Shown here piece after piece: positions 34,695 to 43,743 of a DNA stretch of 64,000 nucleotides. Both the position numbers and the translations under genes were made by a program. The stretch spans positions 434,001 through 498,000 of the forward strand of contig NZ_MOXD01000002.1 of the NCBI RefSeq assembly GCF_001976145.1. Direction: 5' to 3'. Below the pieces are notes generated by a model that ran no database searches, was not told the DNA's origin, and saw only the letters and a list, made by a program, of their open reading frames with translations. The stretch's first letter is position 1, and each line of letters starts with the position of its first letter. The DNA comes from Serratia oryzae (GTDB taxonomy: Bacteria; Pseudomonadota; Gammaproteobacteria; Enterobacterales; Enterobacteriaceae).

Positions 34695-35185
34695 GATGGC
34701 GTCCTCCCACGTAACATCAGCCAACTGATGGCTGGTAGATAAATTGCCCAAGCGCATGCCAGGGCGAGCAGCATCACTTCCGGTGCAAGCTGCGGTACCA
34801 TTGCGTTGAGTTGCCAACCGATCGCGTATGCCAGTGGACCACTCACTGCGCCCAACAGCACCAAGATTGGCAGCGTCAGCCTGATCCGGCTCAGCAACCA
34901 GCACCACCAGCAAGCGAACGTGAGCCACAATGCGCACATCCACAGCGGTACGCCGTTTTGGCCGCTGAATGCGAACAGGCCGACGTAGCACCACAGGGCA
35001 TCCATGGCAATGCCGAGCAGCGCCGCCAGCAGCACCCATTTACGCTGCTTGGCCGGGGTGAAGGCCAGCGCCAGCGCCGCACCCACCAGTAGTAGCGGAA
35101 ACCCGCGTTCGCGCCAGAGAACGGCCAGCGTCCAGTAGGCATTGAAGCCGAGGCTGGTCAGCCAGAATCCCGCACCTAATTTCAT
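34691..35185 (-). CDS. DUF2878 membrane protein
   Basis: A 164-residue integral membrane protein with about five hydrophobic helices and little else (FWLTSLGFNAYWTLAVLW at the N-terminus; a tryptophan- and cysteine-rich ACWWCWLL segment in the middle). It belongs to DUF2878 and is found almost only beside cyclopropane-synthase/DUF1365 clusters. Its role is unknown; one possibility is a membrane partner of the lipid-modifying enzymes. It overlaps CFA-synthase and chalcone-isomerase-like genes by 4 bp each (ATGA). Confidence 0.82.
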   Translation of the reverse strand: MKLGAGFWLTSLGFNAYWTLAVLWRERGFPLLLVGAALALAFTPAKQRKWVLLAALLGIAMDALWCYVGLFAFSGQNGVPLWMCALWLTFACWWCWLLSRIRLTLPILVLLGAVSGPLAYAIGWQLNAMVPQLAPEVMLLALACAWAIYLPAISWLMLRGRTPS

Positions 35186-36411
35186 CGGCGTTCCGCGCTG
35201 AGCTGTACCGTGCTGATGGTGCGTGCCAGGAAACCGGCTTCGCAATAGCACAGGTAAAAACGCCATAGCCGCTGAAAACGCTCGTCAAACCCCTGGCTGT
35301 GCAGTGAAGGCCAGTGGTGCTCAAAACGCTGGCGCCACTCTTGCAGCGTGCGCGCATAGTCGCGGCCAATGTCGAACAGATCGCACATCACCAGATCGCT
35401 GTGGCGCGTCAGGGTTTCGCATAAGGCGGTGACCGAGGGCAGAAAACCGCCGGGGAACACGTAACGCTGGATAAAATCCACGCTGCGGCTGTATTGCTGG
35501 TAACGCTGATCGGTAATGGTGATCGCTTGTAGCACCATTTTGCCCTTGGGTTTGAGCAACTGCTGGCAGCGCTTTACAAACAGCGGCAAAAAGCGTTTGC
35601 CTACCGCTTCGATCATTTCAACCGACACCAGCTTGTCATACTGGCCGCTGAGCTGGCGGTAATCCTCAAACAGCAAAGTGACGCGATCCCCAAGCCCAGC
35701 TTGCTCGATGCGCTGGCAGGCATAATCGTACTGCTCCTGTGAGATGGTGGTGGTGGTGACCCGGCAGCCGTATTCGCGCGCGGCAAACTCTGCCAGCGCC
35801 CCCCAACCGGTGCCGATCTCCAGCAGGTGATCTTCCGGTTGCAGATCCAACTGCTCACACAGGCGGCGCATTTTGGCCTGCTGTGCCTGCTCCAGCGTCA
35901 TTTCACTTTCGTGGTATAACGCGCTGGAGTAGAGCATTTCACGATCGAGAAACTGTTGGTAAAAATCGTTGCCCAGATCGTAGTGCGCCGCGATGTTACG
36001 CCGTGCCTGCCGCTGGCTGTTGCGGCGCAGCAGGTGTACTAACCCGTGCCAAGGGGCGGTCAGCCAGCTTAAGCGTGCTTCCAGTTTATCCACTAATCGC
36101 ATGTTGCTGGCTAACAGCTGCAGGAGGCCGGTGAGATTGGGGCTGCTCCAGTCACCGTCGATATAGCTTTCTCCGGCAGCAATGCTGCCCCCAAGCAGGA
36201 GCCGCCGGTAAACGCGCAGGTCATACACTTCCACTTCGGCCTGTAACGGCGCATTGGCATCACCAAACTGGGTTTCACCAATGCCCGGCTCACGCAGTAA
36301 CAGGCCGCCGCCCTGCAACTGCTGCAGTAAAGTAAAAATTATACGCCGCGCGCCTTTACTGCGGCCGGCAATAGCTGTGCTGCGGCTCAAAGAGTATTCC
36401 TGTGAACTCAT
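35182..36411 (-). CDS. Cyclopropane-fatty-acid-synthase family methyltransferase
   Basis: A 409-residue SAM-dependent enzyme. N-terminal lipid-binding region ([16 protein letters not shown]), then the methyltransferase core [35 protein letters not shown], the SAM loop [16 protein letters not shown] (about 203-218), and [20 protein letters not shown]. True CFA synthases add a methylene across phospholipid double bonds. Operonic paralogues like this one are implicated in making methylated or furan fatty acids under oxidative stress. It is a second copy relative to the housekeeping cfa, which is not in this window. Sits inside the nine-gene operon. Confidence 0.88.
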   Translation of the reverse strand: MSSQEYSLSRSTAIAGRSKGARRIIFTLLQQLQGGGLLLREPGIGETQFGDANAPLQAEVEVYDLRVYRRLLLGGSIAAGESYIDGDWSSPNLTGLLQLLASNMRLVDKLEARLSWLTAPWHGLVHLLRRNSQRQARRNIAAHYDLGNDFYQQFLDREMLYSSALYHESEMTLEQAQQAKMRRLCEQLDLQPEDHLLEIGTGWGALAEFAAREYGCRVTTTTISQEQYDYACQRIEQAGLGDRVTLLFEDYRQLSGQYDKLVSVEMIEAVGKRFLPLFVKRCQQLLKPKGKMVLQAITITDQRYQQYSRSVDFIQRYVFPGGFLPSVTALCETLTRHSDLVMCDLFDIGRDYARTLQEWRQRFEHHWPSLHSQGFDERFQRLWRFYLCYCEAGFLARTISTVQLSAERR

Positions 36412-37133
36412 AGTTTATCCTTGCCGCCAGAGGCGGGGTGAGGGTAGATAGGGGCGCGTTTCAGCCATAATTTCAGGGCTTGCCAGTAAATCGCCGCGGC
36501 GGTTTTCAGCGTCATCAGCGGCAGACGCCACAGTTGTTGCCGCAGTGTAGCCCGCGTCAGCGGCTGCCGGTAAAGCAGCAGGGTGGCGTCGAATTCGCGG
36601 CTGGCACGATGATTTTCGATGTGTACGCGCAGCCGCTGCGCAGGGGGAGAAAGCCGCCAGCGGTAGGTCATGTCCATTGGGTTGAACGGCGAAACGTGAA
36701 AGATTTTGTCTACCGGCAGCGTGCCGTCTGGCTTTACCGCGTAGGTGTGGCGTTCATTCCACGGGGTATTGCGCACCTCAGCCAGCAGCCAGCGCAGTTC
36801 GCCGTCGTCGTTATACAGGTAATAAAAATTGACCGGGTTGAAGTAGCAACCCAGATAGCGCAGCTGGCACAGCAGCATCACGCGGCCGTTTGGCCTTTCG
36901 CCGGTCAGTTCGGCAATGCGTTGCTGTGCTTTGGCTTTAATGTCGCCGCCGCCCAGATAGTCGCGGCGGTAAAACGCCGCTGGAGCAAAGCGTTCCAGCG
37001 CAATTCCTTGAGCGGGCAGTTGCGCCAGCTCGTCGAGATCGATCAGCGGCATGAAAATGCGGTAATCGAAACTGTGCTGTACCGGGCTAAAGCGGCGGTG
37101 ACGCACGTGGCCGACGTACAGGGCGCTGTTCAT
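36408..37133 (-). CDS. DUF1365 family protein
   Basis: A 241-residue soluble protein with the DUF1365 pattern: [20 protein letters not shown] at the N-terminus, [20 protein letters not shown] (about 92-111) and [15 protein letters not shown] in the second half. It is a conserved partner of the FAD oxidoreductase and the cyclopropane-synthase-like gene. The biochemical role is not known. It overlaps both flanking genes by 4 bp. Confidence 0.87.
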   Translation of the reverse strand: MNSALYVGHVRHRRFSPVQHSFDYRIFMPLIDLDELAQLPAQGIALERFAPAAFYRRDYLGGGDIKAKAQQRIAELTGERPNGRVMLLCQLRYLGCYFNPVNFYYLYNDDGELRWLLAEVRNTPWNERHTYAVKPDGTLPVDKIFHVSPFNPMDMTYRWRLSPPAQRLRVHIENHRASREFDATLLLYRQPLTRATLRQQLWRLPLMTLKTAAAIYWQALKLWLKRAPIYPHPASGGKDKL

Positions 37134-38395
37134 GCGGCTTGCCCCTGCAGCAGCGCCTGCGTGACGTCCAGCGCGCTGCGCACGCCATCTTCATGAAAGC
37201 CGTTGTACCAGTATGCGCCGCAGAACCAGGTATTCTGCTGCCCGTTAATCAGCGCACGCTGCTGCTGTGCCAGCGCGCTGGCCTGATTGAACACCGGGTG
37301 GTGGTAGCTGAAGCGGCGCAAGACGTGCGCAGGGTCGATCGGTTGCTGCGGATTGAGCGTCACACAGAAGGTATGCGGCGCGTGCAAGCCTTGCAGGATG
37401 TTCATATTGTAGGTCACGCTGGCACGCTGGGCTTCTGCCTGCTCGCTGGCGGGCAGCAGGTAGTTCCAACTGGCCCAGGCACGGCGCTGACGCGGCAGCA
37501 GCCGCACATCGGTATGCAGCACTACCTCATTGGCCTGATAGGGCAACTGAGCCAGAATGCGTTGCTCCAGCGGATTGGCATCGGCCAGCAACTGCAGGGC
37601 CTGATCGGCATGGCAGGCAAAGATCACCTGATCAAAATGCTGTTCACCCTGAGCGCTGTGGATCACCACCCGCTGGGGCTGGCGCTCCACCCGCTGAACC
37701 GGCGTGTTCAGGTACAGGGTCAGGCGCTCTGCCAGCGCCGCCAGCATGCGGCGTACATATTCACGCGAGCCGCCGGGCACGACAAACCATTGTGGACGGT
37801 TGGCGATGTCTAACAGGCCGTGGTGATCGAAAAAGCGCAGGAACAGCGCCAGCGGGAACTGGCGCATATCCGCCATGGACGAGGACCAGATGGCCGCCCC
37901 CATCGGCAGCAGATAATGTTGGGCAAAATAGGGTGAGAATCCGGCCTGTTGCAGGAAGTCATTCAACGTTTCGCTACCTATGCCGCCTGCGGCCAGGCGT
38001 TTTTTACACTGGCGGTTGAAGCGCACAATCTCCGCCAGCAGGCGATAAAAACGCGGGTTAAGCAGGTTACGGCGCTGGGCGAATAGCGTATTGAGCGTAT
38101 GACCATTGTATTCCAACCCGCTACGCGGATGGGTGACCGAGAAACTCATTTCCGTTGGCTGGCCGCTGATGCCGAGCTCTGCCAGCAGCGCAATAAATTG
38201 CGGATAAGTCCGCTCGTTGTAAACAATGAATCCGGTGTCGATGGCATAGCTGCGGCCTTCCAGCGTGACGTCCACGGTAGCGGTGTGGCCGCCGGGATAG
38301 TCGTTGGCTTCAAACAGCGTAACCTGATGTTCAGAGGCCAGTTTCCAGGCACAGGTCAGGCCGGAAATTCCGCTGCCAATAATGGCGATTTTCAT
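37130..38395 (-). CDS. FAD-dependent oxidoreductase (amine-oxidase/desaturase-like)
   Basis: A 421-residue flavoprotein. The dinucleotide motif [14 protein letters not shown] (7-20) starts a Rossmann fold, followed by [18 protein letters not shown], the E plus GG pair of the amine-oxidase/phytoene-desaturase family. The C-terminal FAD contact is [20 protein letters not shown]. Relatives beside DUF1365 and CFA-synthase-like genes are thought to oxidise fatty-acyl chains; a desaturase in furan-fatty-acid synthesis belongs to this class. Exact substrate unproven. It lies 4 bp from the SDR gene. Confidence 0.88.
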   Translation of the reverse strand: MKIAIIGSGISGLTCAWKLASEHQVTLFEANDYPGGHTATVDVTLEGRSYAIDTGFIVYNERTYPQFIALLAELGISGQPTEMSFSVTHPRSGLEYNGHTLNTLFAQRRNLLNPRFYRLLAEIVRFNRQCKKRLAAGGIGSETLNDFLQQAGFSPYFAQHYLLPMGAAIWSSSMADMRQFPLALFLRFFDHHGLLDIANRPQWFVVPGGSREYVRRMLAALAERLTLYLNTPVQRVERQPQRVVIHSAQGEQHFDQVIFACHADQALQLLADANPLEQRILAQLPYQANEVVLHTDVRLLPRQRRAWASWNYLLPASEQAEAQRASVTYNMNILQGLHAPHTFCVTLNPQQPIDPAHVLRRFSYHHPVFNQASALAQQQRALINGQQNTWFCGAYWYNGFHEDGVRSALDVTQALLQGQAA

Positions 38396-38399
38396 TAAG

Positions 38400-39116
38400 T
38401 TACCTCACTAGGCGCGTGGCGAACCAGCGTTGCACGGCCTGTGGTAGTAAGGCTGTCACCCGTAATAGTGCGGCGAACAGCGGAGGAAAGGCGATCTCAG
38501 CAGCCCCTTTTGCCAGGCCACGGCGGATATAGCCGGAAGCCTGCTGCGGGGTGATGATCATCGGCATAGCAAAATCGTTGCGATCGGTGAGCGGCGTGGC
38601 GACAAAGCCGGGTAGCACCAGCGAAATAGCGATACCGCGTTTCGTTAAGTCTACGGCGAGGCTGCGGGCAAAATAGGCCAGGGCGGCTTTTGAGGCACCG
38701 TAGGCTTCGGCGCGCGGCAGAGGCACCAGGCTGGCGGTTGAGCCCACCAGGGCAACCCGCGCACCGGCTGCCAGTTGCGGCAGCAGGGCATCCAGGCAAT
38801 TGACCGGCCCCAGCAGGTTGGTGCTGAGCACGCGGGCCACCTTTTCTGCCTCTACCACGCCGTTATCCAGATATTCACAGGTTCCGGCGCACAGGATCGC
38901 TAACTCGACCGGGCATTGCGCCAGTGCCTCACGGGTGGCGGCGAGATCGGTAATGTCAAAACGACGCGAGGCGATGTTGGGATTCTGCACGCAGAGCGCT
39001 TCAAGCCGCGTGGCATCGCGCCCGCAGGCGATCACCTGCCACCCCTCTGCGGCGTAGTCGAGCGCTAGTTGTTGCCCGATGCCGGAACTGGCTCCGGTGA
39101 TCAGTACGCGTTTCAT
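38400..39116 (-). CDS. Short-chain dehydrogenase/reductase
   Basis: A 238-residue classical SDR. Cofactor loop TGASSGIG (7-14), the catalytic serine region VALVGSTASLVPL and the Y-x3-K pair in EAYGASKAALAYF are all present. The NAD(P)H-dependent substrate is unknown; the operon context suggests a lipid-derived carbonyl or hydroxyl. It overlaps the NTF2-like gene by one base. Confidence 0.88.
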   Translation of the reverse strand: MKRVLITGASSGIGQQLALDYAAEGWQVIACGRDATRLEALCVQNPNIASRRFDITDLAATREALAQCPVELAILCAGTCEYLDNGVVEAEKVARVLSTNLLGPVNCLDALLPQLAAGARVALVGSTASLVPLPRAEAYGASKAALAYFARSLAVDLTKRGIAISLVLPGFVATPLTDRNDFAMPMIITPQQASGYIRRGLAKGAAEIAFPPLFAALLRVTALLPQAVQRWFATRLVR

Positions 39117-39547
39117 TATTGCAACCTTTGTTTCAGGTGAAGCACGGCCGGGCCGATCAGTGGTATATGTTCATACAGCATAGCCCCCAGATCGTAATAG
39201 TCGCGCTGATAAATGATGCGCTGCTCGGCAAAGCGCAACTGACTGACGCCTTCCAGAGTGAGGACGCGGCCTCGGTGCAGGCGTGGATGGGCATAAGTCA
39301 TATTCCAAGAAGCGTAAGCTTGCCGATCGTTATGCTGAAGATCGGTGATAACAAAATAGCAGTAGCTCATTGTACTGAGTGACTGGCGAAAATAGGCATC
39401 CAGCGCCTTCAAGCCCTGGTGTTCCTTAACTGGGTCGATAAAGCGGATCTCGCTGTGATACACCTCGGGTAATTCGGCCAGCCTGCTCTCATCCAGCGAG
39501 CTATAGAAGCGCTCAAAACGCGCTAAAAGTGCTTCAGGGGTACTCAT
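39116..39547 (-). CDS. NTF2-like (SnoaL) family protein
   Basis: A 143-residue protein with a single NTF2-like cone fold: ALLARFERFYSSLDESRL, then LPEVYHSEIRFIDPVKEHQG, and a C-terminal pocket strand region. SnoaL-type proteins bind or isomerise hydrophobic small molecules, or serve as accessory subunits. It is the second gene of the operon and overlaps the MerR gene by 14 bp. No catalytic residues can be assigned with confidence. Confidence 0.83.
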   Translation of the reverse strand: MSTPEALLARFERFYSSLDESRLAELPEVYHSEIRFIDPVKEHQGLKALDAYFRQSLSTMSYCYFVITDLQHNDRQAYASWNMTYAHPRLHRGRVLTLEGVSQLRFAEQRIIYQRDYYDLGAMLYEHIPLIGPAVLHLKQRLQ

Positions 39548-40313
39548 GGCTATGCTCCAAGGGTAGGGGTAACAGATCGTTATTGTTGATCAGTGTGATA
39601 TCCAACTTGGCATCACGCCAGGCGGCCAACTGCCTGCGTTTGGCCGTGTTGAGCACACCTTCGCTATAGATAAAATAGCGCTCGGCCTTGAACAGGGTTA
39701 GCTGCGGATTTTCCAGGGGGGCCGGCAAGATATCGACGCGCATGTCGTTTGCGGCCAGAATGATGGCAGCCATCCATAGTTCAGTGCGATCGGTGTTGCC
39801 CCAGCTCAGCAGCAGCACGTTAGTGCCGGGTTTTTTGCGGGCCACGAGCAGGCAAAAAGCGGCGTATTCGATGATCACACCGTCCAGCAGGTTGAGGAGC
39901 ATGTGCAACAGTTCGTGATGATTTTTGAGCTGTGAGCGCAGTGGGCGCAACACATACTCGATCAGTGCCTGAGGGGGATATTCGCGGCCTAATTCAAAGA
40001 TCCGGCTGCGCAGCTTGGTTGGGGCAGGGATTTGCAGGAGGGCTAGCAACTGCCGTTGCAGCATTGCCCAGTTGGTGCTGTGATCCGGCACGGCGCAACC
40101 GTCTAGCAAAGGTTTGATCTGGCTGACCGGTACACCGCGCTCGATCCAACGCAGAATATTGCGGATGCGGGCAACATCGTCATCATCGAATTGCCGATGG
40201 CCACCTTCGCTGCGTTGCGGTTTCAGCAGGCCATAACGCCGCTGCCAAGCGCGCAAGGTGACCGGGTTGATGCCGCATAGCTGTGCGACTTCACCAATAC
40301 TGTATAACGCCAT
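39534..40313 (-). CDS. MerR family regulator with a degenerate B12-type sensor domain
   Basis: A 259-residue regulator. The N-terminal MerR winged helix is intact (YSIGEVAQLCGINPVTLRAW, then the QRSEGGHRQFDDDDVARI wing). The rest resembles the LitR/CarH/MlrA light/B12 class: a helical bundle (about 85-165), then a Rossmann-like half with VLLLSWGNTDRTELWMAAII. I cannot find the cobalamin-binding D/E-x-H-x-x-G histidine motif. A B12-independent or protein-interaction mode like MlrA is therefore more likely than light sensing by adenosylcobalamin. It is the first gene of the operon and its likely operator lies at 40366-40398. Confidence 0.85.
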   Translation of the reverse strand: MALYSIGEVAQLCGINPVTLRAWQRRYGLLKPQRSEGGHRQFDDDDVARIRNILRWIERGVPVSQIKPLLDGCAVPDHSTNWAMLQRQLLALLQIPAPTKLRSRIFELGREYPPQALIEYVLRPLRSQLKNHHELLHMLLNLLDGVIIEYAAFCLLVARKKPGTNVLLLSWGNTDRTELWMAAIILAANDMRVDILPAPLENPQLTLFKAERYFIYSEGVLNTAKRRQLAAWRDAKLDITLINNNDLLPLPLEHSHEYP

Positions 40314-40365
40314 GCCATTTTCCTTACCTGCAACACCAGTACATTAACCATAGTGGGTTAATGCA

Positions 40366-40398
40366 AAGTTGTACAAAAAAATAATTATTGTACAACTT
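40366..40398. promoter_or_regulatory. Palindrome with two TGTACA boxes, candidate MerR operator
   Basis: AAGTTGTACAA (40366-40376) and TTGTACAACTT (40388-40398) are perfectly complementary with an AT spacer of 11 bp. The two TGTACA boxes (40370-40375, 40390-40395) match the half-site reported for LitR/PplR-class MerR regulators. It lies 53 bp upstream of the MerR start, where the operon promoter is expected. Confidence 0.65.
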
Positions 40399-40418
40399 CA
40401 GGCAAGGGGGAATGACGG

Positions 40419-41072
40419 CTACTGCGCTAAAATCCGGTAGGCGCAGCGGCGTGCGCCGGTGAGAATATGTTCATAACGTTCAACCCGTGCCTGTAGCACC
40501 TCGCTGAACACGTTCAGTTCCGCCCGACAGAACGCCTGGCAAACCCGGGCGGCGGTGCAAATCGGGCAATGGTTTTCCACCAATAGAAACGTTCCGTCTT
40601 GCTGTTCACTCCATTCGGCCATATAGCCTTCATGGCAGCGAATGTTTGCCAGCCGCGCAACGCGTTCGCGTAGATCGGTGGCACCCATCATTGCCTGCTG
40701 GTAGCTGAGGCGGGTTTCCTGCTCGCGGCTGTCGATCAGTAATTCTATCGCCTGTTCACCCAGCTTGTTGCGCACGGTGCGCAGCAGTTGGGCCGTTAGC
40801 TCGGCATGGGCATCGGGAAAATGGGCATTGCCTGCCGGGGTCAGATGCCAGAGTTGCACCGGGCGGCCAACGCCACGGGTTTCGGCTTTGGCCTCAACTA
40901 GCCCATCTTTCGCCAGTTTGACGAACTGCTGGCGTGCGGCTTCGCCGGTGGTGCCCAGCACCTTCCCGGCCTCTGAAGCCTGCTGCGGGCCGCAGGTTTT
41001 CAACAGCTTTAGCAGACGATCGCTGACCGAATGTGCGGTGCACTCGCCATTTTCCAAGCTAATTCTTGACAT
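40419..41072 (-). CDS. Winged-helix regulator with a four-cysteine C-terminal cluster
   Basis: A 217-residue regulator. The N-terminal winged helix (residues about 18-80: AGKVLGTTGEAARQQFVKL, then GRPVQLWHLTPAG) is of the SufR/ArsR-like type. C169, C172, C178 and C182 (HCPICTAARVCQAFC) form a compact cysteine motif at the C-terminus. SufR-type proteins carry an iron-sulfur cluster on such cysteines and repress in response to its loss. It is divergent from an MFS pump with a palindrome between them, so it probably controls export of an unknown compound, sensing redox, NO or metal. Confidence 0.78.
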   Translation of the reverse strand: MSRISLENGECTAHSVSDRLLKLLKTCGPQQASEAGKVLGTTGEAARQQFVKLAKDGLVEAKAETRGVGRPVQLWHLTPAGNAHFPDAHAELTAQLLRTVRNKLGEQAIELLIDSREQETRLSYQQAMMGATDLRERVARLANIRCHEGYMAEWSEQQDGTFLLVENHCPICTAARVCQAFCRAELNVFSEVLQARVERYEHILTGARRCAYRILAQ

Positions 41073-41113
41073 ATTACCTCACCTCGGGTCTTACTTATTC
41101 CAAGATATTACTT

Positions 41114-41125
41114 GTTAAATTTAAC
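41114..41125. promoter_or_regulatory. Perfect palindrome between the Cys-regulator and the MFS gene
   Basis: GTTAAATTTAAC at 41114-41125 is self-complementary. It is flanked by further matching ends (ATTAC on the left, GTAAT on the right, offset by two bases). It lies 42 bp from the regulator start and 52 bp from the MFS start, and is a candidate operator for divergent control. Confidence 0.5.
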
Positions 41126-41176
41126 GTAATACTGCAACTAACTCAACGTCATTACTCTCACAACAGGACGATAACT

Positions 41177-42622
41177 GTGATAACCGATGATAAAAGCCGT
41201 TGGAGCGATCTCTTTTCTGGCAAAAATAGCGCTATTGCCATTGCTCTGTCACTGGGCGTCGCGCTGCATGCGATCAATATTCTGGTAGCAAGCACCATCC
41301 TACCCTCTGTGGTGCAAGATATCGGTGGCCTGGATCTCTATGCTTGGAATACCACACTATTTGTAGTGACATCAATCTTAGGATCTGTGCTGTCGGCACG
41401 TTTACTGCATCGTAACGGGGCGCGTGGTGCTTATCTGGTGGCATCGCTGTTTTTCATTCTGGGCGCCATGCTGTGTGCGCTGGCCCCCTCCATGCCGGTG
41501 ATGCTGGTTGGCCGCACCGTGCAGGGCTTTGGCGGCGGGCTGATTTTTGCTTTGTCTTACGCGATGGTGAGTCTGGCGTTTGAGCAGCGGCTTTGGCCGC
41601 GAGCCATGGCGTTGATCTCCGCGATGTGGGGAATCGCCACGCTGGTGGGGCCTGCCGTCGGGGGGATTTTTGCTGAACTTCACATCTGGCGTTGGGCCTT
41701 CGGGATTCTGTTGCCGATTATGGTGCTGTACGCCGCGTTTACTTTCTACATTCTGCCGCCAGGAAAACCACAGCAGCAGGGCGCTCCGTTACCCGTGCTG
41801 CAGTTGTTGCTGCTGGCCGCCGCCGTGCTGATCGTGTCGGCGGGTAGCCTGGCGGCCCGCGGCTGGATCAATGTGGGCGGCATTGCTCTGGCTCTGCTGC
41901 TGATGGTTTGGCTGATCCGGCGTGAAGGGCATGCCTATGCTCGCCTGTTACCTTATGCTGCGTTGCGCCGGGGTTCTGCAATGGTTTCGCTGTATGCCAC
42001 CCTATCATTGCTGGTGGTCGGCATGACCAGCGAGATTTTTGTCCCTTACTTTCTGCAAACGTTGCATGGCCAGTCACCGCTGATTTCTGGCTATATTGCG
42101 GCCACGATGGCTGCAGGTTGGACATTAGCGGAGGTTCTCAGCTCTGGCTGGCGTGGGGTGGGGATCCGCCGGGCTATCGTCAGCGGCCCAATACTGTTGT
42201 TAATCGGGCTGTTAGCGCTGGCGATGCTGATGCCAATACCCTCTGGCGGTGATTGGCAGACGTTAGCGTCGATAGTGGCAGCCTTAACGTTGGTCGGCTT
42301 TGGTATCGGCTTCGGCTGGCCGCACCTGCTGACACGTATCCTGCAGGTGGCTCCTCAGGCAGATAAAGGCATCGCTGGTGCTTCCATCACCACGGTGCAG
42401 TTATTTGCCACGGCGTTTGGTGCAGCGCTGGCGGGGATGGTGACTAATCTTGCCGGTTTCACTGCGCCAGGCGGGGTTGCCGGTGCGGCTTCTGCGGCCT
42501 ATTGGCTGTTCCTGTTGTTTGCACTGGCCCCGCTGTTGGCAATTTACACCGCCTGGTGCAGCAACGAGGTGGGGCATGTTGAGCAAATACCTGATACCGG
42601 GGCGCGCCAGGAGCAAGCATGA
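41177..42622 (+). CDS. MFS transporter, 14-helix drug-efflux type
   Basis: A 481-residue inner-membrane protein with about 14 helices, as in the DHA2 family. Motif-like elements: the helix-1 N-terminal ALHAINILVASTILPSVVQ, VGRTVQGFGGGLIFALSYAM in helix 4 and GIATLVGPAVGGIFAELHIW (motif C, antiporter) in helix 5. It likely extrudes a toxic small molecule with protons. I chose GTG at 41177 because AGGACG precedes it and no earlier start fits the family. It is divergent from the four-cysteine regulator. Confidence 0.85.
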   Translation: MITDDKSRWSDLFSGKNSAIAIALSLGVALHAINILVASTILPSVVQDIGGLDLYAWNTTLFVVTSILGSVLSARLLHRNGARGAYLVASLFFILGAMLCALAPSMPVMLVGRTVQGFGGGLIFALSYAMVSLAFEQRLWPRAMALISAMWGIATLVGPAVGGIFAELHIWRWAFGILLPIMVLYAAFTFYILPPGKPQQQGAPLPVLQLLLLAAAVLIVSAGSLAARGWINVGGIALALLLMVWLIRREGHAYARLLPYAALRRGSAMVSLYATLSLLVVGMTSEIFVPYFLQTLHGQSPLISGYIAATMAAGWTLAEVLSSGWRGVGIRRAIVSGPILLLIGLLALAMLMPIPSGGDWQTLASIVAALTLVGFGIGFGWPHLLTRILQVAPQADKGIAGASITTVQLFATAFGAALAGMVTNLAGFTAPGGVAGAASAAYWLFLLFALAPLLAIYTAWCSNEVGHVEQIPDTGARQEQA

Positions 42623-42716
42623 TTTATGTTGAGTCACGGGTATAAATGCGCAAACAGATGCAATACTCGTGGCCCTTCCTGCGTTATTCTGTTCCTTCGT
42701 TCGAAGGAGAATATGA

Positions 42717-43427
42717 ATGAGTTACCAATCAACGCTCGCAGAGCCACCCATGTTGCGTCTGCGCCCGGCATTGCAGGGGGCGGTGGCGATCTTACCACTC
42801 TGCCTGGCGGTCTTGCCTTGGGGGATTCTGGCGGGCTCAATGGCTATCCAAAGCGGCCTGACCGGGGCTGAAGGGCTGGGCATGTCGGCGATAGTTTTTG
42901 CCGGTGCCTCACAGTTGGTCGCGATGGGGATGATCAAAAGCGGAGCGGGCTTACTGGCAATTTTAGTTACCACCTTTTTTGTGACCGCGCAGCACTTTCT
43001 GTATGGGTTACGCCTGCGTGAATGCATTGCCCCACTGCCATTGCGGTGGCGCATCCTGCTGGCTTTCCTGCTGACCGATGAACTGTTTGCCCTGACCGGT
43101 AATCACAGCCCGGCGCGCTTCAACCGTTGGTATGCGCTGGGGGCCGGGCTGGCGTTTTATCTGTGCTGGTTCTTTGCCACGCTGCTGGGAGTGGTTGCCG
43201 CCAGCAGCGCCAGCAATCTCGATAGCTACGGGCTGGATTTTTCGATCGCCGCCACCTTTATTGCCATTGTGGTGCCGATGATCCGTAATCTGCCGGTGCT
43301 GGCCTGCGTGCTGACGGCGCTGGTGTTGTCGATCGGCCTGCACCATTACCAGGTGCCGGGAGCCTTGATTATCACGACCGTGGCAGCCATGTTGGTCGGG
43401 CTGCTGTGCAGCAGGGGGCACAGATGA
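42717..43427 (+). CDS. azlC: AzlC family branched-chain amino acid exporter subunit
   Basis: A 236-residue inner-membrane protein with several hydrophobic helices and the AzlC features LAVLPWGILAGSMAIQSGLT, VFAGASQLVAMGM and LTDELFALT. With AzlD it forms an exporter of branched-chain or related amino acids (YgaZH in E. coli). TGA overlaps the azlD start (ATGA at 43424-43427), so the two subunits are coupled. It follows the MFS gene by 94 bp. Confidence 0.88.
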   Translation: MSYQSTLAEPPMLRLRPALQGAVAILPLCLAVLPWGILAGSMAIQSGLTGAEGLGMSAIVFAGASQLVAMGMIKSGAGLLAILVTTFFVTAQHFLYGLRLRECIAPLPLRWRILLAFLLTDELFALTGNHSPARFNRWYALGAGLAFYLCWFFATLLGVVAASSASNLDSYGLDFSIAATFIAIVVPMIRNLPVLACVLTALVLSIGLHHYQVPGALIITTVAAMLVGLLCSRGHR

Positions 43428-43735
43428 TTTGGCTGACTATTGTGCTGATGGGAGCGATCGTCTTCTTCAACCGCTACTGTTTTTTGGCCCCGAGCCTGCC
43501 GGTGCGTTTATCGCAGCGCATGAAAACTTTGCTGAGTTTCTCTGTACCAGCGGTGCTGACGGCGATTTGCGGGCCGATCATAGCCTTTAACGGTGATGAG
43601 TGGCGGGCTTTGCCCGAGAACCCTTATCTGTGGGGAGCGGTGTTCGCGGTGGTTCTGGCTTTCTTCCTGCGCAATATGCTGGCGGTGGTGGTGCTGAGCA
43701 TGCTGATGTTTATACTGTTGCGCAGCTGGTTGTAA
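43424..43735 (+). CDS. azlD: AzlD family branched-chain amino acid exporter subunit
   Basis: A 103-residue small inner-membrane protein with about three to four helices; it contains FNRYCFLAPSLPVRLSQRM (about 15-33) and a LRNMLAVVVLSMLMF helix typical of AzlD. It partners AzlC for branched-chain amino acid export. The remnant of an XRE-cupin gene starts right after its stop codon. Confidence 0.87.
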   Translation: MIWLTIVLMGAIVFFNRYCFLAPSLPVRLSQRMKTLLSFSVPAVLTAICGPIIAFNGDEWRALPENPYLWGAVFAVVLAFFLRNMLAVVVLSMLMFILLRSWL

Positions 43736-43743
43736 AAAACCGG

